Below, one piece after another: positions 1 through 11,636 of a stretch of 64,000 nt of DNA. Position numbers and translations under genes: made by a program. Positions within the stretch are counted from its first letter, which is position 1. Each line of letters starts with the position of its first letter. The stretch comes from Thunnus maccoyii (lineage: Eukaryota > Chordata > Actinopteri > Scombriformes > Scombridae). The notes under the pieces are model-generated. The model was not told where the DNA came from. It searched no databases and worked only from the letters and a program-made list of their open reading frames with translations. The stretch covers positions 23,384,725 through 23,448,724 of the forward strand of contig NC_056553.1 in the NCBI RefSeq assembly GCF_910596095.1. The letters run 5' to 3'.

Positions 1-2283
1 CAAAAGTGTTTTGCTCTGTATTTTCGCCATACAGCCTAAACTCTAATTTGTAATGGCTATCTGTATCTCTGACAGCTTTTCATGACTTCACTTAATTTGG
101 ATTATTTCTAAAATGTCAGTATAGTGTGTAAAAAAAAAAAAAAAGTTTAGAAGTCTGGCTTGTGGTTCTTCTCAAGGCTGATTAAGTGTAAGAATTTACA
201 TTATGATAAGAGCACTTTGTTGAACACCAGACAGTGGAGCTTTAGCTGCATCCATCCAAAGTCCAAAACAATGAATCAAGCATGTATAATCATTGTCTAG
301 TCACTTTCCATGCCTGTAAGTATATCTGCTCTGATTTTTGGTTTGGTTGGTTTAATCTTGTGTTTATGGGGTTTTTTTTTTATTATTGTGTGTATAATGA
401 ATTATGTCCTTTAAAAAGAAATTTGATATTTTACATTGATGATTCATTCTTTGTCAAGTTTCATATGAAGAACTTTTTACTTGGAAATAAAACAGTGAAA
501 AAGCAGCACCAAAAAGGGAGTTAAAAGCTTAATGGTTTGTTGGGTTTTGTTTGGCTTGTGTGTTTGTCTAAATCCAAACTATTTGATTAAATCAACCCTT
601 TTAAATCACCAGGCTACATGTTTCCTTTCTTCACGTCCCCCATATTTCCAGAATATATGTACATACCTTTTCAAAACACCCCTTTTACTGAAAACATTCT
701 TTTAAGAAAGCAACTGTCAGGGATTTGTGTAGAAGTTCAAATACATGTTTCTCATATCCATGTTCAGAAGAGGACAAGACCACCTGATTACATTGCTGAT
801 CTGGACAGTTTTCCCCCACATAACCAAGAATTGAAGTTCAGAGCTAAAAATGTTGTTATGAAGAAAACTGGCTCAGGGGAGCAGACCTGGACATATTTTT
901 ATCTTCTGCATAAAGCCTAGTGTCAATATCTCTGGTGAAAGGACTACAGGGTCACTTCCCCACATTACAAAAAATACTGTAAATGTTTTCTCACTACTTT
1001 TAATTTTACTTGTCAAAGATTTTGACTTTGGTCCAGACTGCAATAACTATCAATGAGTACTGGATAAACTGCCAATGAACTTATGTACAAACATTCTTTT
1101 TCCCCACAGAATGAATGACTGGAATGACTTTGGTGATCCGTTGACTTTTCATCCAGAGCCGTCAGCAGTTTACATTTTTAATTTGTTCAACACTTTGGTC
1201 TGGATCAAATACTGGCAAAACTACTGACATTCCCATCATCCTCAGTTCAGACACCAGCTATCTGTGATCAAATGTAAATACTATGTTTTAACGCAGCCAA
1301 CTTAACAATATAATTCAAATTTAGAAAGGTTCCTGTTTCTGTTGTCAGATATTGGAAGTAGTGTGAAATTTGATATCAGCACATAAAGTCTACCTTAACC
1401 AACAGTCATTATTAAGCTGTTGCACTGCAGATAAAATCATTATCTCATGATCAATACGTCATCACAGAGAAAGTTAGAGGCGAGTGTCATGGAAATTAAA
1501 GATGAATTCACAAAGAGCAGAAATAATCCTGTAAATTCTTCTTTAAGTACACAGATTACAGTATTACAGATTATTTTACTGTGCACTATTAATAGAGATG
1601 CAAACCTGTTGGTAATAACGTAGCGAAACTGCGTTCTAGTGAATATACATTCATATTAGTGCAATAACCAGTTATTCTAGTGAAATTAATATGCCTGTTC
1701 TATGGCAGAATTACGTTGTATTTATTTCTTTTAACCTACTTATTATTTTAGAACATGTGTTGTTGTCATTGGTTGTTTTATTTTCTTTCATTTCTCTGTG
1801 TCTTTTAATGCACTGATGAGGAGTAGTGCTAATGATGATGGTATGTGACCTGATGCAAGCTTACAACTCTTCTGTTCCCTCCTAAATGAACACAAAAGTA
1901 GTAATAACCTGCAGTATCGCAATATGCACATATTGTTCGGTGTTTCTGTTCTCAGCTCGTTCAAGTCGGCAGGTCACAGCAGTCAGTGGTGCCTAGTCAT
2001 GAGTATGTGTGTATGTGTGTGAGGAGGAGTGGTAGCAGGTAGATGTGTCAGTGGGTACCAGGAGGAGCGCAGACTGAGCACTCAGCCCAGCTCTGTGAGA
2101 GTTTGCCTGCAGCACTGCCTAAATCCCGGGACCCGCAGTATATTTTTTGACCTCCCGCTCCTGCCAGCAGCAAAGTTACAACTGCCTGTTCCTGCAAGAT
2201 TCGCGTTGGGTACCGCGAGACCTGTGGGATCCCAATCTCAATGCAGTCCTCTACTGAGTACAATTACTCGCAACCCCATGGGT
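1..2283 (+). repeat. 3' flank of tandem-duplication unit 0 (third copy)
   Basis: This stretch aligns by eye, almost base for base, with 11149 onward, the region downstream of the first receptor gene. Position 1 corresponds to 11149 and the match runs to about 1517 (12667). It resumes at about 1586 (13283) and continues to about 2283 (13907). In the first receptor unit the matching block begins about 730 bp after the stop codon, so the window opens inside the 3' flank of another receptor copy whose gene lies to the left. An AATAAA at 486-491 is shared with 11631-11636 and 30992-30997. A 100-codon open frame at 618-920 is treated as non-coding (see findings). No other gene is seen. Confidence 0.85.
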
Positions 2284-2591
2284 GACTCATATATTTCATT
2301 AGTATGTGTCGCATTCAAGTTTCTCACAAGGAACACTTTGCATAGATGACAGGCTAACAATGAAAATGTGTCGCCACGCTATTGGGTAGAAGTGATCAGC
2401 TGGTGACAGCTGAAACTCAAACTATGCCCCCATGCATTGACAGCTAGGAAATGATTGAGTGTGCATGATAAATGAGAATGACAGGGAGGTATGAGCGATA
2501 AAATTACGCCAGGCATGAGTGAACTTTCGTTAAGCTTCATATGGTTCCCTTTGCGTCATTAAAAAGGCAATGTTGGGACAGGCAGGAGTGT

Positions 2592-2830
2592 GTTTGGTTA
2601 TTAGCAATAATTCATAATTATCGTTGATAATTATGAATTATGAAATCAAGGTATTGTTAAAATTAATCAATAATTCCGACACCAACTGTTGGATCTGTGA
2701 GGAGCACAGTTGGTTATTAACAATAATTAACAATTATCGTAATGATTAATTAATTATAAAATTAATAAAATCATTCATATGTATTAACAGATAGGGGGCA
2801 CCACCCGGAAACTGGGACCAATAACCAAAC
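2592..2830. mobile_element. short MITE-like element with 13-bp inverted ends
   Basis: The segment starts GTTTGGTTATTAG and ends CCAATAACCAAAC, which are inverted copies with one mismatch. Inside, a perfect 12-bp palindrome with a 3-nt loop (TTCATAATTATC / GATAATTATGAA) lies at about 2611-2637. A direct repeat of the left end (TTGGTTATTARCAATAATT) appears about 117 bp later. It has no coding capacity. The neighbouring 2284-2591 and 2831-3086 hold nothing I recognise. No clear target-site duplication was found, so the mobile-element call is inference from the inverted ends. Confidence 0.45.
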
Positions 2831-3086
2831 AAGGTAGTGTCATGAAAGTTCACCTAGAATGTTAATATCTGAGAGATGTCAACATTCCTGGGTGAACAAA
2901 GACGGTTGAAGTTCAAGCTCTGGCTCCTTCAATCAGCCACTTTTAACAATATGTTAGACACAATAATGACAAAAGAACTTTTCTTTAAAGATATAACTAT
3001 TTATTTAACTTGGCAAGGTTAACAAAGTTAACAAATGCTCTGATAAATAAACTACCATTCTAAAAACACACGTGCATGGGAATGCA

Positions 3087-3093
3087 CGTGTGT

Positions 3094-3150
<57 letters not shown>
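3087..3150. repeat. (TG)n microsatellite
   Basis: An almost pure TG run with one early TCTG interruption, followed by TTTGTTTGTG and a short GA run. The open frame on the opposite strand is a His-Thr repeat created by the microsatellite and is not a gene. Confidence 0.95.
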
Positions 3151-3154
<4 letters not shown>

Positions 3155-3324
3155 TTTGTGTCTGAGAGAGAGAGAAGATGGCGATGGTGCCTGACGTGAT
3201 GATGTTGGCGGTCTGCGACAGGGATGTGACTATGGGAGGAAGTCACGTCACACAAGACCCGAATGGCGGATCATCTCAATCTGATCTTCAACCTCATGTC
3301 CCCAGGGAACCGGCTCCCTCCAAA

Positions 3325-4110
3325 GACCTTATAGTGGTTGAATTCACTTTCTCATTCTCATTGTATTGAGATGTCATCTGTTCTGCTTTCCTCAACCGCA
3401 GGTCTGAGTTTGACAACTACCATTGATCCTCAACCTGGCCTTGTGGTTCGGCGGCAACAACTTTTATTCACACCATGTCCTTTTCAACTCTCAAGCTGCC
3501 AGACCCCTGCAATAGTTCAACCAGGGCACGTACTGGAGATAGTTGGATCCCAAACTGTACTGCCGAGTCTTTGTAACCCGCTCGTTGCTCATTTGCAACC
3601 TGTGTGGTGCCCCTTCCCATCCCACCACATGCACCCTCTCTGCTCCTCTGCCCCACACCTCAGCTGTGGAAAAGCAAAGTCCCACTGTTTTCTGTGGCTT
3701 ACCACCAGCAGCTCCTCCACTGTCCATCACCCCCAAATCATCCATTGCCCAGCCATCCACCCTTGGCTCTCTCCCCAAAAGTGTGGATAAGAGAGGAAGA
3801 CTCAACCTCTGCAAGGGTAGGGGGATGATCTGCAATTGATCATGCCATCTCCCTCATCCGCCTCGCAGGCCAAGGAGTCTGGTTGTCCAAGGCGGACGTT
3901 ACCAGCTCTTTCAAGGTCCTTCCTATCCACCCTGAATATTGGCATCTTTTCTGAGTCCTCTGGAGGGGCGCATACTATTTTGCTGTGTTTTTGACCTTTA
4001 GCTGCAAGTGTAGCCCAAAAATCTTTAACTCCTTATCTGAGGCTCTCTGCTGGGTTCTGTCGAACAACTACAAACCCCCGTAAATCATTCACCTACTTGA
4101 TGACTTTCTC
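3325..4110 (+). mobile_element. DIRS-type retrotransposon fragment: gag-like C-terminus into reverse transcriptase
   Basis: Conceptual translation, with several stops and frameshifts, gives blocks I recall from teleost DIRS-like elements. These are a VEF..xFSLY block near 3340, a VxCSAF..RRSEFDNY block near 3390, a WFGG..FYSHHVLF..QAA block (3441-3500), FNQGTYW near 3520, and a zinc-knuckle-like CNLCGAPSHPTTC near 3590-3630. An RT stretch follows from about 3845 (SLIRLAGQGVWLSKADV), then an FKVLPIHPEYWHLF block, and it ends in an LLDDFL block near 4100 that would hold the catalytic Asp pair. Several in-frame stops make it dead. It shares the gag C-terminal blocks with 54661-56560, so both derive from the same kind of element. 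Assignment to DIRS rather than a Ty3 group is from memory. Confidence 0.7.
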
Positions 4111-4964
4111 ACAGTTATGCAGCTGCTCTTTTTTCAAGTTGTAGACTTCAACAAAAAAGGCAGTGCGGTGTGCCACGTGTTTTACAACCTGCAAAAAGTG
4201 CTCTATCTGATCAAGGCTGTATTGGGTGTTCTACTGCTTTTACTGTGGATTCTATGGTGCTTTTATGTCTGGAGCACTGGACCAAATGAATTTTCCCGGC
4301 TGAGATAATAAAGTTGGTCTGAATCTGTATCTAAAAAACTGTCATAAAAAAGTCTCTTACGCAATTTTCTACAGAAGTACAACAGTTGTTGTGCAACTGG
4401 TCCAGTACCTTCTGCTATGCTTTGTGAAAGCTATCAGATGTGTGTTGTCATAGTAACAATACAGCAGCAAGAAAGGCACAATTTCACTTTAATGAATTCA
4501 GAGTAAAAATTATATTTCATACATTCAAAATGTTAAGACTTGACAATGGGATTCCAGCTCTTTCTGTATGAAGGTCAGATGGGCATTACTGAGCAGTATT
4601 GTCCATATCAGTGACATGATTTAGCACAATGACTGCAGTGAACTCCAAACTAGTTTGTTCCCCAGGACACAGATCAGGTAAGAAAAAGATCCAGAAGATG
4701 GAGATTGAGAAAAAAAGCCCTCATGACTTCAAAAAACCCTTTTTTTTTCATTTTTGCACTATTTTCAAAATGGTCTTCACACTTGATTCAAAACTCTGCT
4801 TGCTGTCAATTTCAGACTTTCACTGTCAGGTTTGGTCCTGATTTCCTGAAGTCAACAACATTTCTTGATTTTATCAACATTTTACTCAAAAAGGACTCTT
4901 AAGCACAGTAAAAGAATTCACTTTAGACCTGCCTCCCCTCCCTTGTTTTTATTACTCAGTTATT

Positions 4965-5260
4965 TGTTTATTTAACTTGGACCATACAGATAAGCACATT
5001 ACATACGGGTAATGCAATACTTTATGAATGAAAACTCTACCTAAGTTCTATTTTTGAAGAATTTGACCATGGTGCCATTTTACCTTTTATAGTTTTTATA
5101 AAAATGATTACAGCCTTGATTATTGATTTGGAGGCCTGCACCCTGATAATCACAGAGTAGGATATATGTGATAAAATCGTGGCATGCGTATACATTTTAG
5201 CTGCTTCAAGAGATATACATGGTCTCACCAAACAAAAACAGTTAGTAGTCTAGACAATTT
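4965..5260 (-). mobile_element. LINE reverse-transcriptase C-terminal remnant
   Basis: On the - strand, 5231 to 5037 reads AAKMYTHATILSHISYSV, followed by QASK and then a KMAPW stretch. This resembles the segment after the RT domain in teleost LINE ORF2 proteins, where Y..xILSHISYC.TTWSQAS is followed by a P..WHHC block; that comparison is from memory. The frame stops at 5037, and the following bases (IELR then stop) fit a decayed tail. It lies within the block present in unit 1 but not in unit 2, so it is consistent with an insertion after duplication or a deletion from unit 2. Confidence 0.5.
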
Positions 5261-7333
5261 CATTATATGGGCATCACACTTAAGTTGAGAATGCAAAATG
5301 ACACCTAGATATTTATGGATCCCTCCAGACATGTTTTAAGACATATAAAAAATACTCTGCTTGAAATAAAAGAATCTGTCTGATATGGTTTTTCCAACAA
5401 AACCAGTTCAATTATCTTGTTAAAATTCTTAAATCTATATCTTGTCTTTCTCCTTCATTAAAATTCCAGAATTTATGAACATGCAAATATTGTTCATTGT
5501 CCATTTTCAGTGTATGTGCACTGGAGGCTTCAGGTTTCACATCACACTTGTATAAGCTGCATACTGGACCATGATTGGCTCCAAACTAGTTGTGATGTCA
5601 TAAATCATGCTCCTAGTTTTAAACTCAGATTTAAACTTTCCCCTTTCAACAGATGAAACAGCCTTTTAGTGTCAAACCTTCCTTTACATCATACTGCACA
5701 TTGTAGCATAAAAATTTAAGTGAAGGAACAATAAGGAGAAACACATTTTTGGGGGGACTTTAAGCTGACTACATCTGAGTCATCAGAAAATGTAATTATA
5801 GGATACTGTATATCTAATTTCTTATAGAAACTTCTTCAGAAATGACAAAACCATCTGACAGTGTGGAAATAGTTCAATAATGTCACAAGTGACATTATCA
5901 GTGAAAAACAAATTTCTTCATCTTTATCAGGAAAACGTTGAGACAGAAGCACAGACTGTAATAAACCACACCCAAAGCAGGAGGACATACTAGTATACAA
6001 ATCAAACATACACTCCTAACATTGAAAAAAGTATATATTTATTATAATAAAAATATAATACAGGATAAAAAAAGTTGTCAGAATGAATTCGGTACTGAGA
6101 GACAAAAAGACATCACAAGGAATATTTGAATACAATATGTTTTTGTATTTTGATGAATATCATAGTGATGTTTCAAACAAGATAGGTGTAGGAATATTAT
6201 ACAGATCATTAAGTGTTGCCTCTTTAAACTGTTGTTTCTTTAAAAAGAAAAAAAAACCTTTATCAAACTGGATGTGTAATGCAATAATAGACAGTGGGCT
6301 GCAGGTTTCTAATGGTGAATAAAATGTAATTATTCATGCCGTCCTGCTGGATTATCTGAAAAGTTTTTTAAGTACAATAAGTGTATGGTTTAATTTGTTA
6401 AATCAATCACTTTTTAATATTAGAATTGTGCAAATTTAAAAAAAAAATGTATTTGATTTTTTGGGGGAGATAGTATTGATTTATATATATAATCTATATT
6501 CCTGTAATATTCCTTTGAGATTACTGTTGAACAGCTTTGTTTTCAGGTAAATGTATCAGTGGGGCTGGTGAACTGAGAACTTCATTGATCTGAAATATTA
6601 TTATGTGTATTAATATCAGTCTGTATCCTTTCAGCCCAGCATCAGTAATAATATTAGACCATAAAAGACGAGTCAGCATCTCATGGTTTAATGGATGGAT
6701 GTGAAAAAAACGAGTGTAACCAAGTGTTTTAGTTGCGTAACCACAGTCAGCCCAAACCATGATCTTTACCTAACTTTAACCATCTGACACTTTTGCCATG
6801 TTCAGACTAACACTGTGTTGTGCCTACACAGAAAGTGTTTCAGCCATGTTTTTCAGTTGTGTGTCTCACGTATGTCTGTCTGACAGAACAGATACGCTTC
6901 TATTTTAACAGCTGTCTACACGTGATAAGTAACAGCTCGCATTTCATTCGCACTACACCTGGAAGTCTATTTTCTTTCATTTTTAGTAACTGCAATGATT
7001 GTGTGTTGTAGTTATTGTGTAGTGATTGACCTACACTCACTGTGCCTGAATGCATCCTGAATGTAGACACAGATGGAGCTGTTGTGATGCCGCTGCTCTG
7101 CTAACGTGCTGCATACACTAAGCGTCCTGTGTAGATGTGGTGTAACATAAGAACTGCATGTAAAAACTCAGCTTCCTCATTCATTTCACCCTTATATTGA
7201 CCACTGCAATGGGGTTCTTACACAGAACAGTCTTTTCAGTACTCTGCTCTGCTCTCAAGGTCTCAACCTTGTCTGGGACACATTTGGCCTTGGCTTTGTC
7301 AGCCAGTCCCTGCTCCTTCCAGACCCAGACCCA

Positions 7334-7334
<1 letters not shown>

Positions 7335-7364
<30 letters not shown>
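7335..7364. repeat. (CA)n microsatellite upstream of receptor 1
   Basis: About 15 CA units, roughly 105 bp before the 5' untranslated exon's splice donor. Unit 2 retains only a short ACACAC at the equivalent place (about 23860). Confidence 0.9.
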
Positions 7365-7366
<2 letters not shown>

Positions 7367-7470
7367 TTCTGGTACTTCCTTCCCCTTGCTGGCTGACTTA
7401 TATGGAGTAACTTCAGCTGAGCTGTGAGACAGACAGTTCTGGTCCTCAGAGTCAGACAACAGGCCAGGCG

Positions 7471-7735
7471 GTAAGTCAGCTCAGCTCAGCCTGATCCTCA
7501 TTCCCACAAACATCTGATTTGAGCTCCTTGGAGGATCTCATTTAAAGGGATTGTTTTCTAGTTCTCCTCATTTGCATGCTTTACAGAAGCATGCACACAG
7601 AATTTAATAGCTCTTATATACTACTACACATTTTCAAAAGCTTGACAATATTTAGAATTTTCATTTCATACTGACTGCATCATTGCATCATATTGTGAAT
7701 GCTGTGTATGATGGTTGCATTTGTGTTTCTGACAG
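7471..7735 (+). other. intron in the 5' UTR of receptor 1
   Basis: A strong donor, CCAGGCG|GTAAGTCAG, at 7470/7471 and an acceptor, TGTGTTTCTGACAG|A, at 7735/7736 define a 265-bp intron ending 27 bp before the ATG. The same donor (23965/23966) and acceptor (24229/24230) occur in receptor 2 and give a 264-bp intron. Conservation of both sites in both copies is the support. The 5' boundary of the upstream non-coding exon cannot be read from sequence. Confidence 0.7.
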
Positions 7736-7762
7736 ATATCCCTGCTAACATTTGAGGAGAAG

Positions 7763-10421
7763 ATGGAATCAACAGCTTCTGATTATAACTATACTTATGA
7801 CGATAACAATGAGAAGCCGGTTGAACCATGTAGTAGTGATGGTGAAAACTTACTGGGAGCTCAACTGTCCACCATTTACTACTTCATGTTTCTCTTCAGT
7901 CTCTTTGGCAACGGGCTGGTCCTGGTCATCATCCATCGGTGAGTAGACAAACAAAACTCTCAAATTCAGAAAAAATATTGGTTTAGTAGTTTAAAGCAAT
8001 TAGAGGTAGAAAATGTACAATTTGCAAACTTGTAAAATACACCCAACCCTTATTATAATTACCTGTGAATTTCAGGATAATTGAAATAGTCTACAAAGAG
8101 TAAATTAAAGTAGTAATCCTTACAATTTAGCATCAAGTATGATTTACTACTACAGATCCCAGAATTTTGTGAGCAGCAAACACTAGTGAAGCAACTACTT
8201 TGTTAAAAATACAACAGAAGAGCAACTGCTACAGCTCTGATACACTGTTAGGAGAGTGAACAGTGAGGCTGATACCAATGAGATAAAATTAAAAACAGTC
8301 GTGCTGGATTATAGTCACTTGTGTATGTGTTGGCAGTTTGACTCAAGTGCGCAAATGTGGACCCCGCCACTGATGATTAAAACTACTTTGTAGACAGGTT
8401 ACTAAATGTAAATGCATTGAATGTCTCTTGCTCAAAAATGCAGGTCAAAAACAGCATCAAAAATTCTTCTCTGGGCTCTTACAGAAATTGGCACAAGAAA
8501 AGGAGGGGTGTTTGTTCCCCTCTTGGTTAAAAGAACATGAAATTTGTTATGTTAATCTTATTATGGTTGTGATTAGCAACAATGTCTCCTAAAAATTTGA
8601 TTCATATTTTACTTTTGGGAGAAACATCACCTTTGTCTGGATAAATTCACTTTGGTTGATGTTAAGTGCTAACCAAGAGCCATGCTAGCACATGACATTG
8701 CTGATGTTAAACAAGTATAATGCTTACCATGGTCACCACCTTAATTTACATTTCTAACAAGTGCTATTTAGCATTGAACACAAAGAACAGCTGAGGATGA
8801 TGGGAGTGTCATTAGTTTTGAGGTGTTTGGTCAAAAAAATGAAGTACCGGTCAAATTGAAATACTAACTTGTTGGCACTAGATTCCCACACAGACTACTG
8901 TATATCTGGGTGACACACGCATTTTCAACTTTGATGCCAAATTTGTCAACTCACATTACTGAGCTGGTTGTGCACGTCCTATTTTGCAATGTAGACCAGA
9001 GCAGAAGTGTTGCACTCAATCCTGCAAAGCTGCACAATGTGCACAAGTCATCAATATATTATCAATAACAGGCAGTGGTACACTGAAACACTCGAACATC
9101 CTTCATGATTCAAAACTAATGTCTTGCAATATCTTAATTTCAAAGTTAAAAATGGCCTTGACAATTCAAATAAATGCCTGATTACGAAATGTCATTTTCC
9201 TGGAGGTTATGCAGTGGTATCAGGGTAAAATATTAGGCAATTACAGGCAGTACAAGAAGCTAGCTTGCACACCACAAAATCAAAAGACTGAACTGAGAGA
9301 ATTGTGTAACATTGAACGAGTGAACTTCCTCTATTTCAGGACCTGTCAATCAATGGATTTCAAAGCAGTTTATCTAGTTGACACGCTTTACTTAAATTGA
9401 TGCTAAAGATGTTCAGATTTACTTCACTGCCACCAACCAATCCACAGTTTGGAAATTATTGCAAAATATTACTGTCAAAAATGCTTGTGTGACCTATAGT
9501 CTCTGTTTTTTCTATATTTAACATTTTTAATGGCCACTTCTTAGGTTTGAGAAGCTGACCACTGTGACCAACATCTTGCTGCTGAACCTAGTGGTGTCCT
9601 CCCTGATGTTCATGAGCAGTCTTCCCTTCGTGGGAGTCTACAAGCAGCTCTCCTACTGGATCTTTGGCGAAGTAATGTGCAAGATTGTAGGCAGTGTCTA
9701 CTACCTGGGCCTCTACAGTTCTGTTCTGTTTCTAACTCTCCTGACCTTCGACCGACACCTTGCTGTCGTTTACTCCTTGCGTGCGTCGCAAGTGAGGAAT
9801 CAACGCTATGCGCTGCTCTCCTGTGCTGTGGTGTGGCTGGTCAGTGGTCTGGCGTGCATCCCAAAGATGATTCTCCACAAAACTTTTTCTACTCTCATCG
9901 ACAATAAAATGTTCTGTCAGGAACATCCTGGTAACACAATGTCTATTGATGACAAGCTAAGAGCATCTGGATTTTACCTTCAACTTTTCCTTTTCTTGCT
10001 CTTTCCTCTGATTGTTATTGTGTACTGCTATGTTAGGATTGCTATCACTGTCATATCATCCAAGATAGTTACCAGGTTCAAGACAGTCAGGCTGATATTT
10101 GTCATTGTCCTGTTGTTTTTTATATGCTGGACCCCATTTAACATTGTAGAACTGATTCATGATGATGATGATGATGATAACCCGTCCTGTGATGAAAAGA
10201 AGAAGAGGGGTTATGCACGTGAAGTCACTCATGACATTGCTTACATTTACTTCTGCATCAGTCCCATCTTCTATACATTTGTTGGTAAAAAGTTCCAGAG
10301 CTACTTCAGACAGCTGCTGGTGAAACGCTTCCCAGGGTTAAAGAAGCATATTTCTGTCAGTCAGGTCAGCAGAACCAATATGTCCACAAAAAGTACACAG
10401 AAAAGTATAGAGTTGAGTTGA
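7763..10421 (+). CDS. chemokine receptor (CC/XC type), copy 1, 350 aa
   Basis: A seven-transmembrane class A GPCR. The coding exons are 7763-7938 and 9545-10421, joined in a phase-2 Arg codon (CG|G) across a 1606-bp intron with donor CG|GTGAGT and acceptor CTTCTTAG|G. The join falls in ICL1 after the TM1 motif GN50xLV. The N-terminus carries Tyr residues beside Asp (SDYNYTYDD), typical of chemokine-receptor tyrosine sulfation, and a possible N-glycosylation site, N9YT. C104 and the ECL2 Cys form the expected disulfide pair. TM2 has SLP in place of TxP, ICL2 has DRHLAVV (D128-R129-H130), and TM6 has CWTP (253-256). Unusual changes are S78 at 2.50, H288 at 7.39 and SPxxY (S298) instead of NPxxY. 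A run of six Asp (265-270) sits in ECL3. From memory the closest relatives are teleost XCR1-like/CCR-like receptors. It is expected on leukocyte plasma membranes; the ligand is unknown. Confidence 0.92.
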
Positions 10422-11630
10422 GTTTTAGGGTTTGGAACTCCTTTGTATCTCAGGACTGCCATGTGCTCAACAAACCATGGTTTTACAGCAACTGAAGGAA
10501 GAGAGAGAACATGTTTTGAAAGTTTGTTGTCCAGCACAAAACAAAGCTGCTACCTCATCATCATGCACATTTTATCAAGACATATGTAAATGTGGACAGA
10601 AGAGGTATGTTTAGCTCAGCTACAGGAAGAGATGGATCCTTACAGAAAAGCGCACCATATCTTCTTTGAATATACAGTAAAGACTTTTTGTCAACTACAT
10701 GAGCTTGATTTTCCTGTGATTTTTAAGGTTTTATTAAGGTTTCATTAAGGTTCATTTACAAACTAGTTTGGGAGACCTTCTGTCTTCTAGTTGTCAGATG
10801 TTGATAAACAAAGCTCTGCATTTAAAGTTGAGTAACTCCATTTGCAAGAACAAATCTAATAATCTAACATCTGCCATAACCCCATTTTCAAAGTATTCAC
10901 GCCTGTGCCTTTATATGTGTCAGACCACACTTAGTTATGCACTGCAGTGCCACAATCATGATTTATTTTATACAGTGTTCTCTCAAATTTTGCATCCAAT
11001 ATTACAGTTAACTGCATCACCTCTGTGTGACAGAATGTAAAAGTTGGGCTGCTGAACAAAGTTAAGGGGGAAGGGATCCATAGTTCCTTAATCCTTACAT
11101 AGTTGAGCAAATGTTAAAACTCTTCGTAAAGGACTTTTGGATGTGATACAAAAGTGTTTTGCTCTGTATTTTCGCCATACAGCCTAAACTCTCATTTGTA
11201 ATGGCTATCTGTATCTCTGACAGCTTTTCATGACTTCACTTAATTTGGATTATTTCTAAAATGTCAGTATAGTGTGTAAAAAAAAAAAAAAGTTTAGAAG
11301 TCTGGCTTGTAGTTCTTCTCAAGGCTGATTAAGTGTAAGAATTTACATTATGATAAGAGCACTTTGTTGAACACCAGACAGTGGAGCTTTAGCTGCATCC
11401 ATCCAAAGTCCAAAACAATGAATCAAGCATGTATAATCATTGTCCAGTCATTTTCCATGCCTGTAAGTATATCTGCTCTGATTTTTGGTTTGGTTGGTTT
11501 AATCTTGTGTTTATGGGTTTTTTTTTATTATTGTGTGTATAATGAATTATGTCCTTTAAAAAGAAATTTGATATTTTACATGGATGATTCATTCTTTGTT
11601 ATGTTTCATATGAAGAACTTTTTACTTGGA

Positions 11631-11636
11631 AATAAA
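11631..11636 (+). promoter_or_regulatory. candidate polyadenylation signal AATAAA
   Basis: It lies about 1.2 kb after the receptor 1 stop and is conserved at 486-491 (unit 0) and 30992-30997 (unit 2). In unit 2 inserted DNA pushes it about 2.9 kb from the stop, so that copy may use another site. No nearer canonical signal was noticed in unit 1. Confidence 0.3.

Larger units (their letters stand above)
4216..7470 (+). repeat. 5' flank of receptor unit 1, duplicated at 22178-23965
   Basis: From the GTATTG near 4219 the sequence matches 22178 onward (for example the shared TGGATTCTATGGTGCTTTTA) to about 4958/22985. The match resumes at about 6521/23430 and runs to the 5' untranslated exon. The unit-1-specific block 4959-6480 is absent from unit 2 and contains a LINE remnant followed by AT-rich sequence with no gene. 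Unit 1 also has an extra block at about 6930-7360 that ends in a (CA)n run at 7335-7364. The receptor promoter should lie near the end of this flank, but no TATA box or other element could be placed with confidence. Confidence 0.8.

Noticed and set aside
618..920. Conserved 100-codon frame as a new small protein gene
   Set aside because: All six differences from the unit 1 copy are non-synonymous, there is no domain, and its position fits the 3' UTR. Kept only as a finding.
3052..3255. His/Thr-rich - strand frame
   Set aside because: Translation of the TG microsatellite.
7181..7459. - strand frame of 92 codons with a Cys-Val run
   Set aside because: Produced by the CA microsatellite in the receptor 1 upstream region; not conserved in unit 2.
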